Below are positions 22,831-34,800 of a DNA stretch of 64,000 nucleotides, piece after piece. The number at the start of each line of letters is the position of its first letter. The first letter of the stretch is position 1. A program made the position numbers and the translations under genes. The notes under the pieces were generated by a model, which was given only the letters and a program-made list of their open reading frames with translations, was not told where the DNA came from and did no database searches. Source of the stretch: Archilochus colubris (lineage: Eukaryota; Chordata; Aves; Apodiformes; Trochilidae); NCBI GenBank assembly GCA_023079485.1, contig CM041108.1:6477321-6541320 (forward strand), written 5' to 3'.

Positions 22831-25800
22831 GGGAGCGGATGAACGAGGGTGAAAAGCAGGAAAGCAGAGCCCGTGCCCAAGCCATCGTCCCCCCTCGGAG
22901 CCGACAGGACAGATGGCTCTGTGTGCTGATGCAGGTCAGTCTGCTCCAGCTGCAGAGGGAGAGGCTTTTCCTCCAGGTAGAGGCTGGAGTGTTTGAGGCA
23001 TCGCACACACCGAGGTGCATGTGACCGTCTTGGAAACGGTGATGGTGTGTGTGAGAATGTGAGTAGCAACTGCTGGTCCAAGCTCCTGGCAACACAAGTC
23101 CTTGTCATGCTTGCAGATGACACAAGGCATCACTGACTTTTCCTGTTGTGACACCATCTACCATGTGGTGATTTTGAGGGACCTCAATTACTAATAAGAT
23201 ACATTGAATTTGCATCTTTGTGCCCTTGCTGAGAACTCTCTTGATCTCTGCTTTAAGACTCACTGACACAGGACTTGAGTGTCTGCACTGACCAAGCTTC
23301 CAAGTGTCCTCTGGAGATGAAGACACTATATAAAGTGATAAAAGGGAGGGATTGCTCTGTTCCTAGTTCTTTCTTACTGTAAGACTGTAGTAGCAGGAAC
23401 AGCAAAAGCTGCCCTTGCACGTTCCTTGACTTGTGGTACAATGCCTTGACCCTGGTACAACACACCAGAGACCTGCTGGTGCTCTGTCTGCAGCATATCT
23501 CTGGGGTTGGCACACTCTCTTCTCGCTGCTTGTGGTTGCACATGCTTGTAGAAAGCATGTCTGCTCTGGCACTGTCTCCAACACCCACCACTGGTGTACA
23601 TGCATGAGGATTTGCCCACCTGCGATGTGCACTGCATATGCTTCATGTGCCGAGATGGCTCTGTGCGTCCTCCGGAGCAGGCAGGGACCAGAACAGTGCA
23701 GGCCACCTGCAGCCGGCAGGCTGGCAGAGCGGAGGAATGTGACCGCAGCAGACAGACAGACAGACAGCGCCAAAAGCCGCCGGCCTTTGCACAGACTCCA
23801 AAACGCCCAGAGCCTGTGCGGGGTCTGCCAGGAATACCACAGGAAAGGGAAACCTCGCTGCTGCGGGGTCACACGTTCCTGCCTGGACCTCCTGGTCTCC
23901 CTCTTGCCGGTACTGCCCGGCCTCTCTCCTGCCTGGGCCCTGCTGGGTTGCCCCCTGCAGCCAGGCGAAGCCCCCCGGCCTGCCAGTCCTTTGGCAAGGC
24001 TCTGCTTGCTTTGTGTCGCCGAGTGCTGCCATTCCCGATCTAGCCCTGCCTGCTCAGTTTTTCCAAACCCGCACTTGGGAGGAAGGCGCCGTATCAGGAT
24101 AAGAGTCTCTCCCCTGCTTCCTCCCTCTATCCCTCCCTCCCTCCATCACAACCCTGGGTGGCGGTGGGAGGTGCCGGCTGTGCCGATGCTGCGTTTATCA
24201 CACTGGTGGCCTCGCTAAGTGGTTTAACCCTTTGCGCCCCGTGGCTGGCTGCCGGCTCAGTGTCCGGCGCTGTAGGCTGCCCGGCGGGCTCCTTTCCAGC
24301 TCTGTTGCCAGTAAACCGGAAGGTACCCGGGCTGCAGGGATGTACCCAGACCGTGGGCAGCCAAGTGAATGTCCTGGTGCAAGGAGCAGCCCAAGTACAG
24401 CTGGAGCATGTAACTGTGACTGCCTGAGGCCAGGCTGCTGGAGAGGGCACCAAGCTTGTCCCCCGTGCCAGCATCCGAGCGGCATCAGCACTTAGTGCAG
24501 CAGGCAGCAGACCTGGGATGGCTTCACCTGAGCTGCAGCAAGCATCCAGGGTGATGGGAGGGTGGGGCTGGTGTTCAGAGCATGCAGGAGATACAAGAAG
24601 GGATGAACGCTTGGCCAGCTAGTTGGGCCTGCAGCTGTACAGGTGTTGTGACTGCATCTGTCATAGCAGGAATACTGAGGCATCCAGAATCCCAAGCCTT
24701 GGTCCTGGAACCATGTCAGGAGTTTGTCTCTGCTAGATGATGGTTTGTCAGCTGTGCTGTGGCTGCAGCAGCATATTTCCATTTGGGAAGAGGAGGGCTC
24801 AGCTTGATTAAATTCTCCTCCAGCACTCCAGTGCAGGCTGTGTTTTGCCTTTAGGACTGCAGCACTGGAAAATCCCAGTGTACAGCGGGGGGCCAAGGCC
24901 CTCTTGTGTGAGGATGCTGAGCAGGACACTGTGCCTGGCTGGCCATGTCACTTCGTATTGTCTTTTTACTTCCTGGTTTCCTCTGTCTGTGGTGGGTGAA
25001 TGGCCTTGGCCTGCTGGAAATGTGATGGTTAGTAAGTTAGTGCAATGAAAATGGGCTGAGATCCCATTTGAAAAGCTGAGAAGCCAAGCTGGGTGGGTAC
25101 TCCTGATTCTGTCCAGGTCTATCCAGACACTGGCACAGCCTGCCAAGGTGGCGAGCCCATTCTTCCTGGCTGGTTGCAGGGCTGGGCACAGACACAGGGT
25201 GTCTCCTAGGCTGGCTTTTTTTCCCCTTTCCTTGAGTAAGTACCAAAAAGTACCATCAAAACAGAAGTGGGATTGAGACTTTGAGAAACATCCTGAGGGA
25301 GGTGGAGGCACAGCAGGGACTCAAAAGGCTATGAGATAGGATCCTTGCCTGTGTCTGAGGGGAGAAGAGGGCACTGTGGCCAGGAGTAGGGCCGGGGAGG
25401 ACCGAGGGTACCACAGGTGGAACTGAAAAGATGGTTGTAGGCAAGAGTCTACCTCCGCAGCAGTAATGTAGCCTCTTCCATCTTCCTGCTGGACCTTTGC
25501 CTGATGTGACTGTGTGTCAGGCCTGTGAATTTATCACTGCCGTTGCCACCAGCTCCCTGCTCTGTACCTACATGGTGCAGCAAAGCAGAGGGCTGCTTCC
25601 AATACAGGCGTTTCCTTCATCCCAGTTCATCTCTGTTCCTCTGTCTCTGGGGCCTTTGCTGTGGGTTGGTCTGGGACTGGAGTGAGCCACTGGGGAAACA
25701 ATTTGCCAAAGAGGCAGCTCCATCTAACTGTGAGTCACATCATTAATTCCAGTATGGTTAATTGGACCTAATTAATCATATTCATAAGTGTAATAAGGGC

Positions 25801-26600
25801 CATGCCCAGAGGGGTGTGAAGGTCTGAGCTTGGGGCTGGCATTCTAGAGAGACAATGGGAATGAACACACCCGAGAGATTTGGAGGTGGCTTGGGACCCT
25901 CCTCCCATGTACTCTGAACATCCTTGTCAGTAAAATCACCACAAGATGAGGCCAATTCTTCTGACCCCATAGCCCTGTGTTTTCCACATATCACAGAAGC
26001 AGGATGAGTCAGGAGCTTCTGGGTGGCTGCTCTGAATTCTTCCAAGGGAAGGCAAGAGTCACGGTCACAGATGGGGCTCCCTCATGGTCCTTGACTGGTT
26101 TTAAAGGGAGACTTTTCATTTTCTGCTTGAATGTTTTGTGGACCAAAGGCAGGAAAGCCCTGTGCAGCTAAGGTGCAGGTAGCGGCCAGTCTAAGCATCT
26201 CAGCCATAGTCTTGCTGATGGGTACCAGGGAGCTTCTGGAATGAGTGGTGGTGGTACAGGGAGGCTTTGAGGAGCTCCAAGGACTCTGCTTCCCTGTCTC
26301 CTCCCCTCCACGTCTCTCCTAGCATGTGTGTAATGATAGAGGTGGGAAGGGGAGGCTGGGAGTCGGAGTCAAGTGTAGGGAGGGCAGCTAGCGCGGCAGA
26401 TGTTAATTAAAGACAGAGGCTCAGTGCTGAGCCAGCAGCGGCTGGTCCTCCTGCTGACCTTTCCCAGTCTTGTCTGCCACTTTCATGTGCACAGGTTGGG
26501 AGAGATGCAAGGGGCTGTGATGTAGAAAGCCCGGGGGCTGCAGGAGAGGGAGAAAGAGGCAGAGAGGGCAGGTGTCTCTGCAGGTTGTAGCTGGAGGGAA
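22831..26600. other. Intergenic stretch, no gene recognised
   Basis: Moderately GC-rich with a (CAGA) run at 23749-23767 and a second CpG-rich patch at about 23640-24310. A plus-strand open frame of 261 codons (23433-24218) crosses that patch but has low-complexity, stop-poor composition and no family signature. Homeodomain-type TTAATT/TAATTA motifs cluster at 25743-25776 beside an AP-1 site, and a MARE-like site lies at 26425-26437. Confidence 0.45.
25731..25776. promoter_or_regulatory. AP-1 site plus homeodomain-motif cluster
   Basis: TGAGTCA at 25731-25737 is a full AP-1 consensus. It is followed by TTAATT at 25743-25748 and 25758-25763 and TAATTAAT at 25769-25776. Such A/T-rich clusters inside GC-richer sequence often mark conserved enhancers; this is inferred, not shown. 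Confidence 0.4.
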
Positions 26601-26609
26601 GGAGCTACC

Positions 26610-27200
26610 AGCCCACCCCTGGCACTGAACAGTTGTTCCAGACAGCGGTGGCTGGGCGCTGCCTGACCCACTGCGCTTGTGTGCGTCTTGCCAGGGACAC
26701 CATCCCGGTGCTGACACCGGGAAGGATGATGCTTGCTACGAGGTGCTTGGGCGCTCGGCAGCGGCGCAGGGAGGTATGCGGCCGCCTCCCGGGTCCCTGC
26801 GGGGGCACTTCAGGTGCGAGCAGACAGAACTCGGAGACGGCCCCGGTGGCTGCCGTCCCTCCGCCCGGCGAGGAGATCCCCTGGGGATCCAAGGGCTGGG
26901 GCGGGGGCAGCGGTGTTGGCCGAGCAGGGGGACTCTGCTGCCTGCCTGGCCCGCGCGCCCCCGCGGCTGGGGGGCGAGGGGGAAGGCTCGTGGATCCCCG
27001 ACCCCCCCCGCCGCCTCCCGGTGGAGGGTGGTCACGGCTCTGGGGGGACTGTGCGGGGCTGGGAGGCTGTGCAGAGCGAGGTGTGAGGTTCCTTTTCCGT
27101 CGCTTGTCCCTGGATCCCTTTAGGCTCCGCAGTGTCCGGGGGGGCTGCCGGGCGGTCCCTGCCTCTGGCCCACCCCGCATGGTTGGTGTGCTGTAGGCAG
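26610..27200. promoter_or_regulatory. CpG island upstream of the BCL9L leader exon
   Basis: CpG and G+C content rise sharply from about 26730 to 27130, with long G and C runs near 26890-27060. It lies about 1 kb upstream of the main BCL9L CpG island. It could be an alternative upstream promoter of BCL9L or the start of a divergent transcript. No convincing donor-bounded exon was identified. Confidence 0.5.
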
Positions 27201-28140
27201 GAAGGTGACGCGTCCTGGTTAGGATGCTGCGGGCATCGCTGGGAGCGGGTCGCTGGGCTTAATGGCCTGGTGTGCGTGTACTCTTGTGCGGCTGCCTTCT
27301 GCCGGAGGGAAGGAGGGCTCAGGCAGCCAGCGAACCAGCTGTGGCCCCTATCAGCTGCATCCTCTGGCAGCAGCAGGAGCTCTCATTGGGCCGCAGCTCC
27401 CGAGGCCGGCGGTGGGCTGCTCTTGCCGCCCAGCTGGAGCAAATGCTGTTTGAGGTGGACCCTGTTTCCACCACAGCGTGCACCCAGCTGAATCCCGGGC
27501 ATCTTGCCTTGTTGTGCCTTGTCTGTCTCTCCCTCCTCCCCATCACTCCCAACCCCAGCATAGCTGTCGATGAAGAGTGTTGCTCAGGGTGCGAGGGTGG
27601 TTAATGCTTGGAAAACTTGTTCGTAAAGACGCTGCTCAGGTCAGCCCTGGAGTGTCTCCTTGCAGAGGCTCTGGGAGACGCGGTAGAGAGGGGGTTGGGT
27701 GGGGGATCTCCCTAGCACGGTGGGGCAAAAGAATTGGGTGTTGTTTGAGCTGCTCAGCAGAAGTCCTGGTGCTGTCGTGGGGAAGTTGGGAGGCAGCACT
27801 GCTGCGTCCAGGTGATGCGGGGACGCGTGTACGATGGTGCTTGTGTGCGAAATCCCCTCTTCCTGGATGGCCGTTGGCAGGGAGACGGTATCTCCCTTCG
27901 GAGGCCGCAGGTGGCCCCAGACAGGGTGCCGGTTCCGGGCAGTCCCGATCGCCCACCCTCCTGCGCCATGCCAGTCCCCGGTCCCTCCCCGGAGCAGATC
28001 CTGGTCGCCTCGGTGCTGGTGCCCATCCCTGGCGCCCCCCCGGTCTCGCCTGTGCTGGTCTTCCCGGCGCAATGTCAGCCCCCGGGCCCCCGGTGCCGGT
28101 CCGGTGGTGCGTGCCCTCGCGGCGCTCGCGACCAGGAAGC
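27201..28140. other. GC-rich region between two CpG islands, with degenerate GGTCCC-like repeats
   Basis: No gene is recognised. From about 27900 to 28110 the sequence is dominated by imperfect GGTGCC, GGTCCC and CCCGG units, resembling a decayed short-unit minisatellite of the kind common near avian GC-rich promoters. The unit is too degenerate to give a copy number. Confidence 0.4.
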
Positions 28141-28611
28141 GGTTAATGAGCGCGCGGGGCTTTTATTTTGACAGGGCAGTGCCTGGCTCCGCGCTCAGAG
28201 GAAAGTGAATGATCCCGTTTCTCCAAATGATTATTCCGGCTCCGGCGGAGAAAGGAGCCGCTCGCCACGCAGCGCCTCGCCCTCGCCACGGCGCCCCCGC
28301 CCGCGCCCGGGCCGCCGCGCCCGCCGGCTCCTCAGCCCGCCGCAGCGCGGGGAAACCGCCCGCGGTCCAGGGAGCCCGCCGCGGCCGGACGCCCACCCTC
28401 GCCGGCGGGCGCGGGCTGGAGCGCCGGCGGAAGGAGCGGGCGGTGGGGCGGGCTCCGCCGGCCCCGGCCCCGCGGCGGGCGGCCGAGCCATGAGCGCGGC
28501 CCGCGCCGCCGGCCCCGCGCCGCCGGCCGGCTCTCAGCAGCCCGCGGAGCCGCATAGCTGCGCTGCCCCGTTGGGCTCGCCCGGCCTGCCCTGAGCCTCG
28601 CCGCCGCTGAG
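28141..28611 (+). promoter_or_regulatory. BCL9L: CpG-island promoter and likely non-coding exon 1 of BCL9L
   Basis: Extremely CpG-dense sequence ends in a strong donor, GCTGAG/GTGAGTG, with the exon end at 28611. This is the only CpG island with a good plus-strand donor upstream of the BCL9L coding exons, and mammalian BCL9L also begins with non-coding exons before a long intron. The TSS cannot be fixed; an unusually A/T-rich stretch (28155-28245) sits inside the island and may mark the core promoter. The predicted leader contains a 34-residue uORF (28490-28594). That this exon splices to 61759 is inferred. Confidence 0.6.
28490..28594 (+). CDS. Upstream ORF in the predicted BCL9L 5' leader
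   Basis: An ATG at 28490 in a fair Kozak context (G at -3) opens a 34-codon frame closed by TGA at 28592-28594, 17 bases before the donor at 28611. The peptide starts [15 protein letters not shown] and is rich in alanine and proline. A uORF here would reduce translation of the main BCL9L frame if the leader is transcribed as predicted. It may have no function as a peptide. Confidence 0.35.
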   Translation: MSAARAAGPAPPAGSQQPAEPHSCAAPLGSPGLP

Positions 28612-30932
28612 GTGAGTGTCCCTCCGGGCCTGGGCGGCCGCCGCCCCATTGTTCCGCCCCGGGGGGCCGGGGCTCTGCGCCTGCCTCGGGGTTGGCACTC
28701 GGGCGCGTCCTGGTGCGCGGGGACCGGCGGAGCCGCCGTGCTGCGGTTCTCGGGGGCGCGCGGGGTGGTGGCGGGAAGGAGACGGCAGTGTCTCCGTCTG
28801 GGCCTGCCCGGCTCAGCGCACCCCGGGCGGCTTCGAGCCCCGCGCCCGTCGCTCGAGTCCTCTCCGCCGGGACAGCCTGGGCCGGGCGGAGCGACGGACG
28901 GGGACGCGCTGTCAGCGGTCCCGCTGTGCTGGCGCCCCCGGGACGCGTGGCTCTTCCCGCCTCGCTCTTGCGTTTCGGGGACCGCTTCTCCTGGGTCCCC
29001 GTGAGCCATCGCCGCAGCTGCTTATCATTCCTTCAGTGCCAAAGAGCGTGGAAAGGAGCTCCGCTTGAGATTCAGAGTTGTGTTGCGCCCGGGTTTTCCG
29101 GGGCTGGTCTGGATTTTGAAAGGCGTTATCGGTGCTCTTAAAGGCCCGGGGAGGTTTGGAACTGGGATTCCTGTATCCAGGCTTGTCGTGTTTCATTTCG
29201 AGTTAAAGTAAACCCGAATCCTCAGTGTCAGGTGAGACCTATGCGCTCTGTTTGTAGGGTCCTGCTTCATGGGTTCCTGTCTTCTCTTGAGGTAAACCAG
29301 ACATTTGGTCTCCTTGAAGGAAAGAGGGGTATAACACCACATATACATACATGCTTTCTTTGCGTACAGAAGGGAACTTATGTAACAAAACCTGCCCAGT
29401 GTTGTGTCAGGGACGTGTCATTTGCAGGTGGTGAACTTGTCCTCGCCCTGCTCTGCTAGCAACCACTTGCTGGAGTAGAAATGTGAGAAGGATGCATATC
29501 TGAACACCTAAGTAATGCTACATGACAGGGTAGGCTGTTGCATTGTTGTGTGCTGCGTCTGTGTGCTGTGGGGACAGCACTGTTTGACAGGGTGTTGGGC
29601 TGCGGTGACACATGGCCATGTCCTGCCTGCGCCATGCCAAGGGCTGCCGACAGTGTGGCATGCAGGAGAACCATGCACCTTTGGCCGCCATGGTGCAGCA
29701 ATGGGCAGTGGGAGCCCTGACTGCACACTCTGAAGACTTCCTTTGACTCTGGTGCCTGTGATTCCACTGGCTACTGCCACGTGTGGGTGTATAATACATA
29801 CCCAAGGCTGCTGCTAGTGCAAAAATCACCAGTTCAATGTTGCCTGATTCTCTTTCTTCTGGGTAGAAAGATGAGCATATCTGTGCTGTCTCTACAGCAA
29901 TTGTCTTCTCCACTGGGGACTTTTTTTCAGAACATTGACACCCTAGATACTCTAGAACTTTTTCATCTGATTTTTAACCTGTGTTTTGCTGTTTTAGCTG
30001 GACAGGCAGTGTGACCGGTGCCTCCCAACCTCACTGATCTGTATCTTTACCTAGAAAGTCCACATCTTTGTGTTTGGTATTTTCTGCAGTGCAATGTTCT
30101 AGGTGTTACTATGTCTCCCTGCCTCTGAAGTATCTTTCATCTTCCCACTGGGAAAGGGCAGCTAAAGGAAAGCTTACTCAGAAACTTGAAACCACAGTTG
30201 TTGTTCAGTTTAAGAAGGTAAAATTGTTATGTTTTGTGCTTTAAAGCCCTTTACCTTTTCCATTTTGTCATGTTGCAGTTGGAAGGTGGCTCTCTGGCCA
30301 CCGTGTGACAGAGGGGACAGGCCACTGCCTGAAGCAAGTGGGCCATCACAAAGCTTCTGTGCAGCTGCTGGGTATGTACTGGGGTTGCACTTCAGCTCCA
30401 GGTTAACTCAAGCCCATAGAGCTTGGTGGGCCTTGCTTGTGCTGTCCTGGAGTTATGAAGATCCAAGTTCAACTCAGCCTTTGACTTTTCTATCGAGTTG
30501 TCAAACGAACTGGCATCACTTCCTCAGTACTTACTGGTTTTGAGGGGGGAAATCCTTGCTTTTCCTTTCCCCACTGCTGTTCTTTGCTGCTGAAAGCCTG
30601 TGAGCACGCTTCCCCCCCTGCACTGCTTGCTATGTGGAGAGGTGTGGAAGATAGTGGTGGCTGGGGAGGGGAGGCTCTTTGTTACCTCCATGAAGCACTA
30701 GCTGTGTCCCAACTGTTGGCTATTTCCTACTGCCCTACAATTGTTGCTTTTAGTGTCTTACCCATTCACCTTCAGCTGGTTTCAGAGTCCTGAGTAAAAG
30801 ATGGTTCCTGGTATTGTTTCCTTGCCTTGTCTCTTGTAAGTTCAGTGTTGGCATGAGGACAGCCTTTGCTTCTTTTCACTGTCTCAGGTCATTCATTGCC
30901 TCTGGCTCAGCTGCAGCTAAGAGTGAAAATTT

Positions 30933-31830
30933 TCATAGAATCATAGAATCATAGAATAGGCTGGGTTGGAAGGGACCTCAGAGATCATCGAGTCCAACCC
31001 TTGATCAGCTACCGCCACAGTCACTAGACCATGGCACTGAGTGCCATATCGAGTCGCTTTTTAAATGTCTCCAGGGACGAAGAGTCCACCACCTCCCCAG
31101 GCAGCCGTTCCAATGTCTGATCACCCTTTCCGTGAAAAAATTCTTTCTAATAGCCAATCTGAACTTCCCCTGGCACAATTTAAGACCATGCCCTCTTGTC
31201 TTACTGAGAGTTGCCTGGGAAAAGAGACCAACCCCCGCCTGGCTCCATCCTCCTTTCAGGTAGTTGTAGAGAGCGATGAGGTCTCCCCTGAGCCTCCTCT
31301 TCTTCAGGCTGAACAGCCCCAGCTCCCTCAGCCTCTCCTCATAGGATCTGTGTTCAAGTCCCTTCACCAGCCTGGTTGCCCTCCTTTGGACCTGTTCGAG
31401 GACCTCAATATCCTTCTTGAACTGAGAGGCCCAGAACTGAACACAGTACTCAAGGTGTGGCCTTACCAGGGCTGAGTATAGGGGCAGAATCACCTCCTTG
31501 GACCTGCTGGTGACGCTGTTTCTGATACATGCCAGGATGCCATTAGCCTTCTTGGCCACCTGGGCACACTGCTGGCTCATGTTCAGCTTCCTGTCAATCC
31601 AGACTCCCAGGTCCCTTTCTGCCTGGCTGCTCTCCAACCACTCTGTCCCCAGCTTGTAGCGCTGCATAGGGTTGTTGTGGCCAAGGTGGAGGACCCGGCA
31701 CTTGGCCTTGTTGAAGCTCATCCCATTGGAGTCAGCCCATCTCTCCAGTCTGTCCAGGTCCCTCTGCAGAGCCCTCCTGCCTTCCAGCTGATCAACACTT
31801 CTCCCCAGCTTGGTGTCATCGGCAAACTTT
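30933..31830 (-). mobile_element. 5'-truncated CR1 LINE with reverse transcriptase 3' part
   Basis: At 30933-30958 the plus strand shows three copies of the CATAGAAT octamer. This is followed by GGCTGGGTTGGAAGGGACCT, the reverse complement of the CR1 3' end, so the element is on the minus strand and about 900 bp long. Reading from 31830 downward, the frame is open for about 275 codons to 31005. It includes the reverse-transcriptase catalytic motif FADDTK close to the truncation point, then [26 protein letters not shown] and [15 protein letters not shown], and [15 protein letters not shown]. After RHWNG the CR1 reading is lost by a frameshift. The element lacks ORF1 and most of ORF2 and cannot be active. 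The intact frame suggests a fairly young insertion. Confidence 0.95.
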
Positions 31831-34800
31831 TAAACTGCTGAAGCCCTTCAGGATGTGTCTTTGTCCCCGTGGAGAGCCACATGTGCTCTTGTTGGCACTA
31901 GTTGTATATTCCAGCTGCTATGATGGGTTTTAATTGGTCTAGCCATTTTCTGGGGATGGCACAGGCTGGCTTCTAGCTCTTCATTCCTTAGGGCTCCATC
32001 CAGTTTTACATACCCTGACTAGTGGACCTCCCAAGCAGGCCTCTCTGGGGGGAGGAAGTCCCTGTGGAAAAGCACAGGTTTGCTGTTTTGGTCTGAGAAT
32101 ACATCAGGTGTCTGCTCCACCTGTGAGCCTGCTCCTGTGCTCTCCCCTGTAGCCTTAGCTGAGCAGAAGCCCAGAGCTTGGCCTGCAGATGTCATTTTCC
32201 TTGTGCTGTTGCTCTTTTGGCAGACACAGCATCACACCAGTGCCCTGGACAAGGGAGAGCATAAGAGAGTTGTGCTACATTTGTGATGGCTTTTGACATT
32301 TTTAACAGGAAATGTGGTACTTAGATGCATGATTATATGGAATAATGAAGGACAAAGATATCAGAGTGATAGGATGTACAAATGCAGCAATATTTTTTCA
32401 GGCTGCATCAGCGAAGTACGAGGAGGCTTGCCAGCATGACTGTTTTTGCAAATCAAAATGTAGTGCAGGTCAGGTCTCGATGTCACTCAGCTCTCCTTTC
32501 CTCCCAGGAAGATGTTGACTGGCAAATGCATCTTCTGTCTTTGTGTGTTTCCAAGGGGTGCGGGAGCTTTGGATATTGACTTTGTGTAGTTGATCTCCAT
32601 GAGATTAAAACTACTCTAAGAGGTTTCTTTTAGCACTGAAGCTGTGGAAAAACACCCATCTTGGAGCAAGGGGCCTAGGGAGAATTGCAGCTGCTTTGCT
32701 TCTCAGTCATGTTTACAACAGCTCTGTGTGGCATGGGTGGTGAGGATGGCCAGGAAGAGATCCTTCAGTTCTTCCTGATTTCCGTTTTGAAGCTGTATGT
32801 TACTTTCCGGCAGGCTGGTCTTAAGGCTCCTTTGGTTTGCCTTCCTTACTGTGACCACTGGCAGCCCTGAGTGAAAGGTACACAGGAACTGTTGCTGGAC
32901 ATTGGCAGGGATGATTTCTGTTGCTGTATTTTGCCCTTCCTCAGCTTCTCCCCAGCAGGCAGCACCAGCCATATCACGTGGTGTGGATGAGGCACCCTTC
33001 CACCTTCCTTGGTGCTTGTTCCAGATCATCTGCTTGGCACCAGGCCTTCCTGGGAATGGGGAGCTGTTTTTGTTTTCTTCCTACCTGATTTTCTTTGAAA
33101 CTCGAAGGCAGAGAGGGTGATGGAATTTGTTCTAATCGTGATCAATTCACAGTGGCATTTGCCATTGCCACAGGGCTGTACTCAGCAGGAGCCAGTGTAG
33201 AGGAAGCAGTTAGTGTCACTCACACCTGCTTTTGATTTAAGGGAGAGCCACACTACAGAGGGGTCGCTTGCCAGGAGCCCTGAGCACTTGCTGCATTCTT
33301 GGCAAGCAGAGCTGTGCTTGTCAGTGCCCTGGGCAGCCTGGTCCCTAGTGTGGTGGGAGAAAGGAGCAGAGGACACCTCAACATGTCTGTTGGAAGCCTG
33401 ACCTGAGACTTGGAAACAGGTGTGCTGCTCCTGGGCATCATGACCAGCTCTGAGTCCTGCTCACTTGGAGCCAGACCTCCCTTCCCACCTTGTGCTCCTG
33501 CTGCCCCAATTTCGGCTCTCACTGGATGCATGTCCAGGCTTGTTGCAGCTGGTGGGATGGGGCCTGCTTCTCACACCTGCAGCTCTTTCTGGAGAGATGG
33601 GACAGGTTGTCTGCAACTGCTGTTGTTTGGGCACAAGCAGGACTCCTCTATCCTAGTGTCCTTGCTGGACTGCCAGATGGGTGCAGGGTTTCCAGCTCCT
33701 CTGCTCTGTTAGGGATGGGAGGGCAGGGCTTTCACCTGGCATCTTGTCCTGATGCATCTTGCTGGGCAGCTGCAGGCAGAGGAATGTGCTGTCTGTGCCT
33801 GGGTTTCTTTGGCAGTCTGCACTTATCCCACACAGACAGATCGTATGCTGACTTTGGCCCGAGATGGTACAGAAAATGGCACTTTGTCACTGGGTTTAGC
33901 TTCCACCAAGAGCCAGGACTAGCTTCAGTGTTTGGTTTTGTCAGCTGCAATTTAAGATACCTTAAATCCCAGCTTGGGGATGATGGTGAGCCTCTTCTGA
34001 TGCTGAGGTAATAGCCTCAAGATGGCTTTAAGACTGGGACAAGCGCTGTGCCCAGAGGTGGGGCGTCACCCTGTTTGGTGAGGAGCTCTGCTGGAGCCAA
34101 GTCCTGGGCCAGCAGCCAGGTTTGCGATCTGTGCCAGAGAGGGCGAGACTTGGAAAGCGAAGCAGAGCTCCTCCCGTGTGAGAGATGGCCTGAAATACCA
34201 AGCAAAACCACAGAGTGCTCCTTGTTCCTGCCTATGCCTACAGGTCTTCCCTCTCTGAAGTACATGGGAGGCCACAGGATGGGTTTTCTAGGGAGCAAGA
34301 GGGCTCTGCTTCTTGGGCACTTCTGTTCCAGCCTGCCTCTCTGGGTTCTGGATTGGGTTCTGGTGTGTTGTTTTCTTTTTCCCTTTTAACCCTGCTTCTC
34401 TCATTGCTGTATTTTCCCTTATCCATCCTTGCTGCTACTGGTTAGAGGGCCACCTCCTTGCAGGCAGGCTGTCTGGAGCAAAGTTGATGCAGTTGTGATG
34501 CTCCTTCTGTCATGGCTCAGCTGAGCAGCTTTCCTTTTCCTTGCTCAGCTGCTTAATGTGGTGGCCAAAGAGAGGAGCAAGCCAAGATATGGTTTATGTA
34601 GAAGATGCTCAGCAGCCCAGTCTGTTTGCAGACTCTCTGCCTCTGGAAATTTAAGCAGAGGAAGATCCAGGCTCCACTGATTCTACTGGGTGTGTGTGGC
34701 TCCTGCATGTTGAGTATCTCACAGGCTCTGGTGCTAGCGATGTTCTGTACTCACAGGCCAGAGGAGGCTTTGAGTGCTCTGCAGAAGCAAGGGCTTGGTT

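Noticed and set aside
23433..24218. 261-codon open frame on the plus strand
   Set aside because: It crosses a CpG-rich patch where stop codons are rare. Cysteine-, arginine- and proline-rich with no recognisable family.
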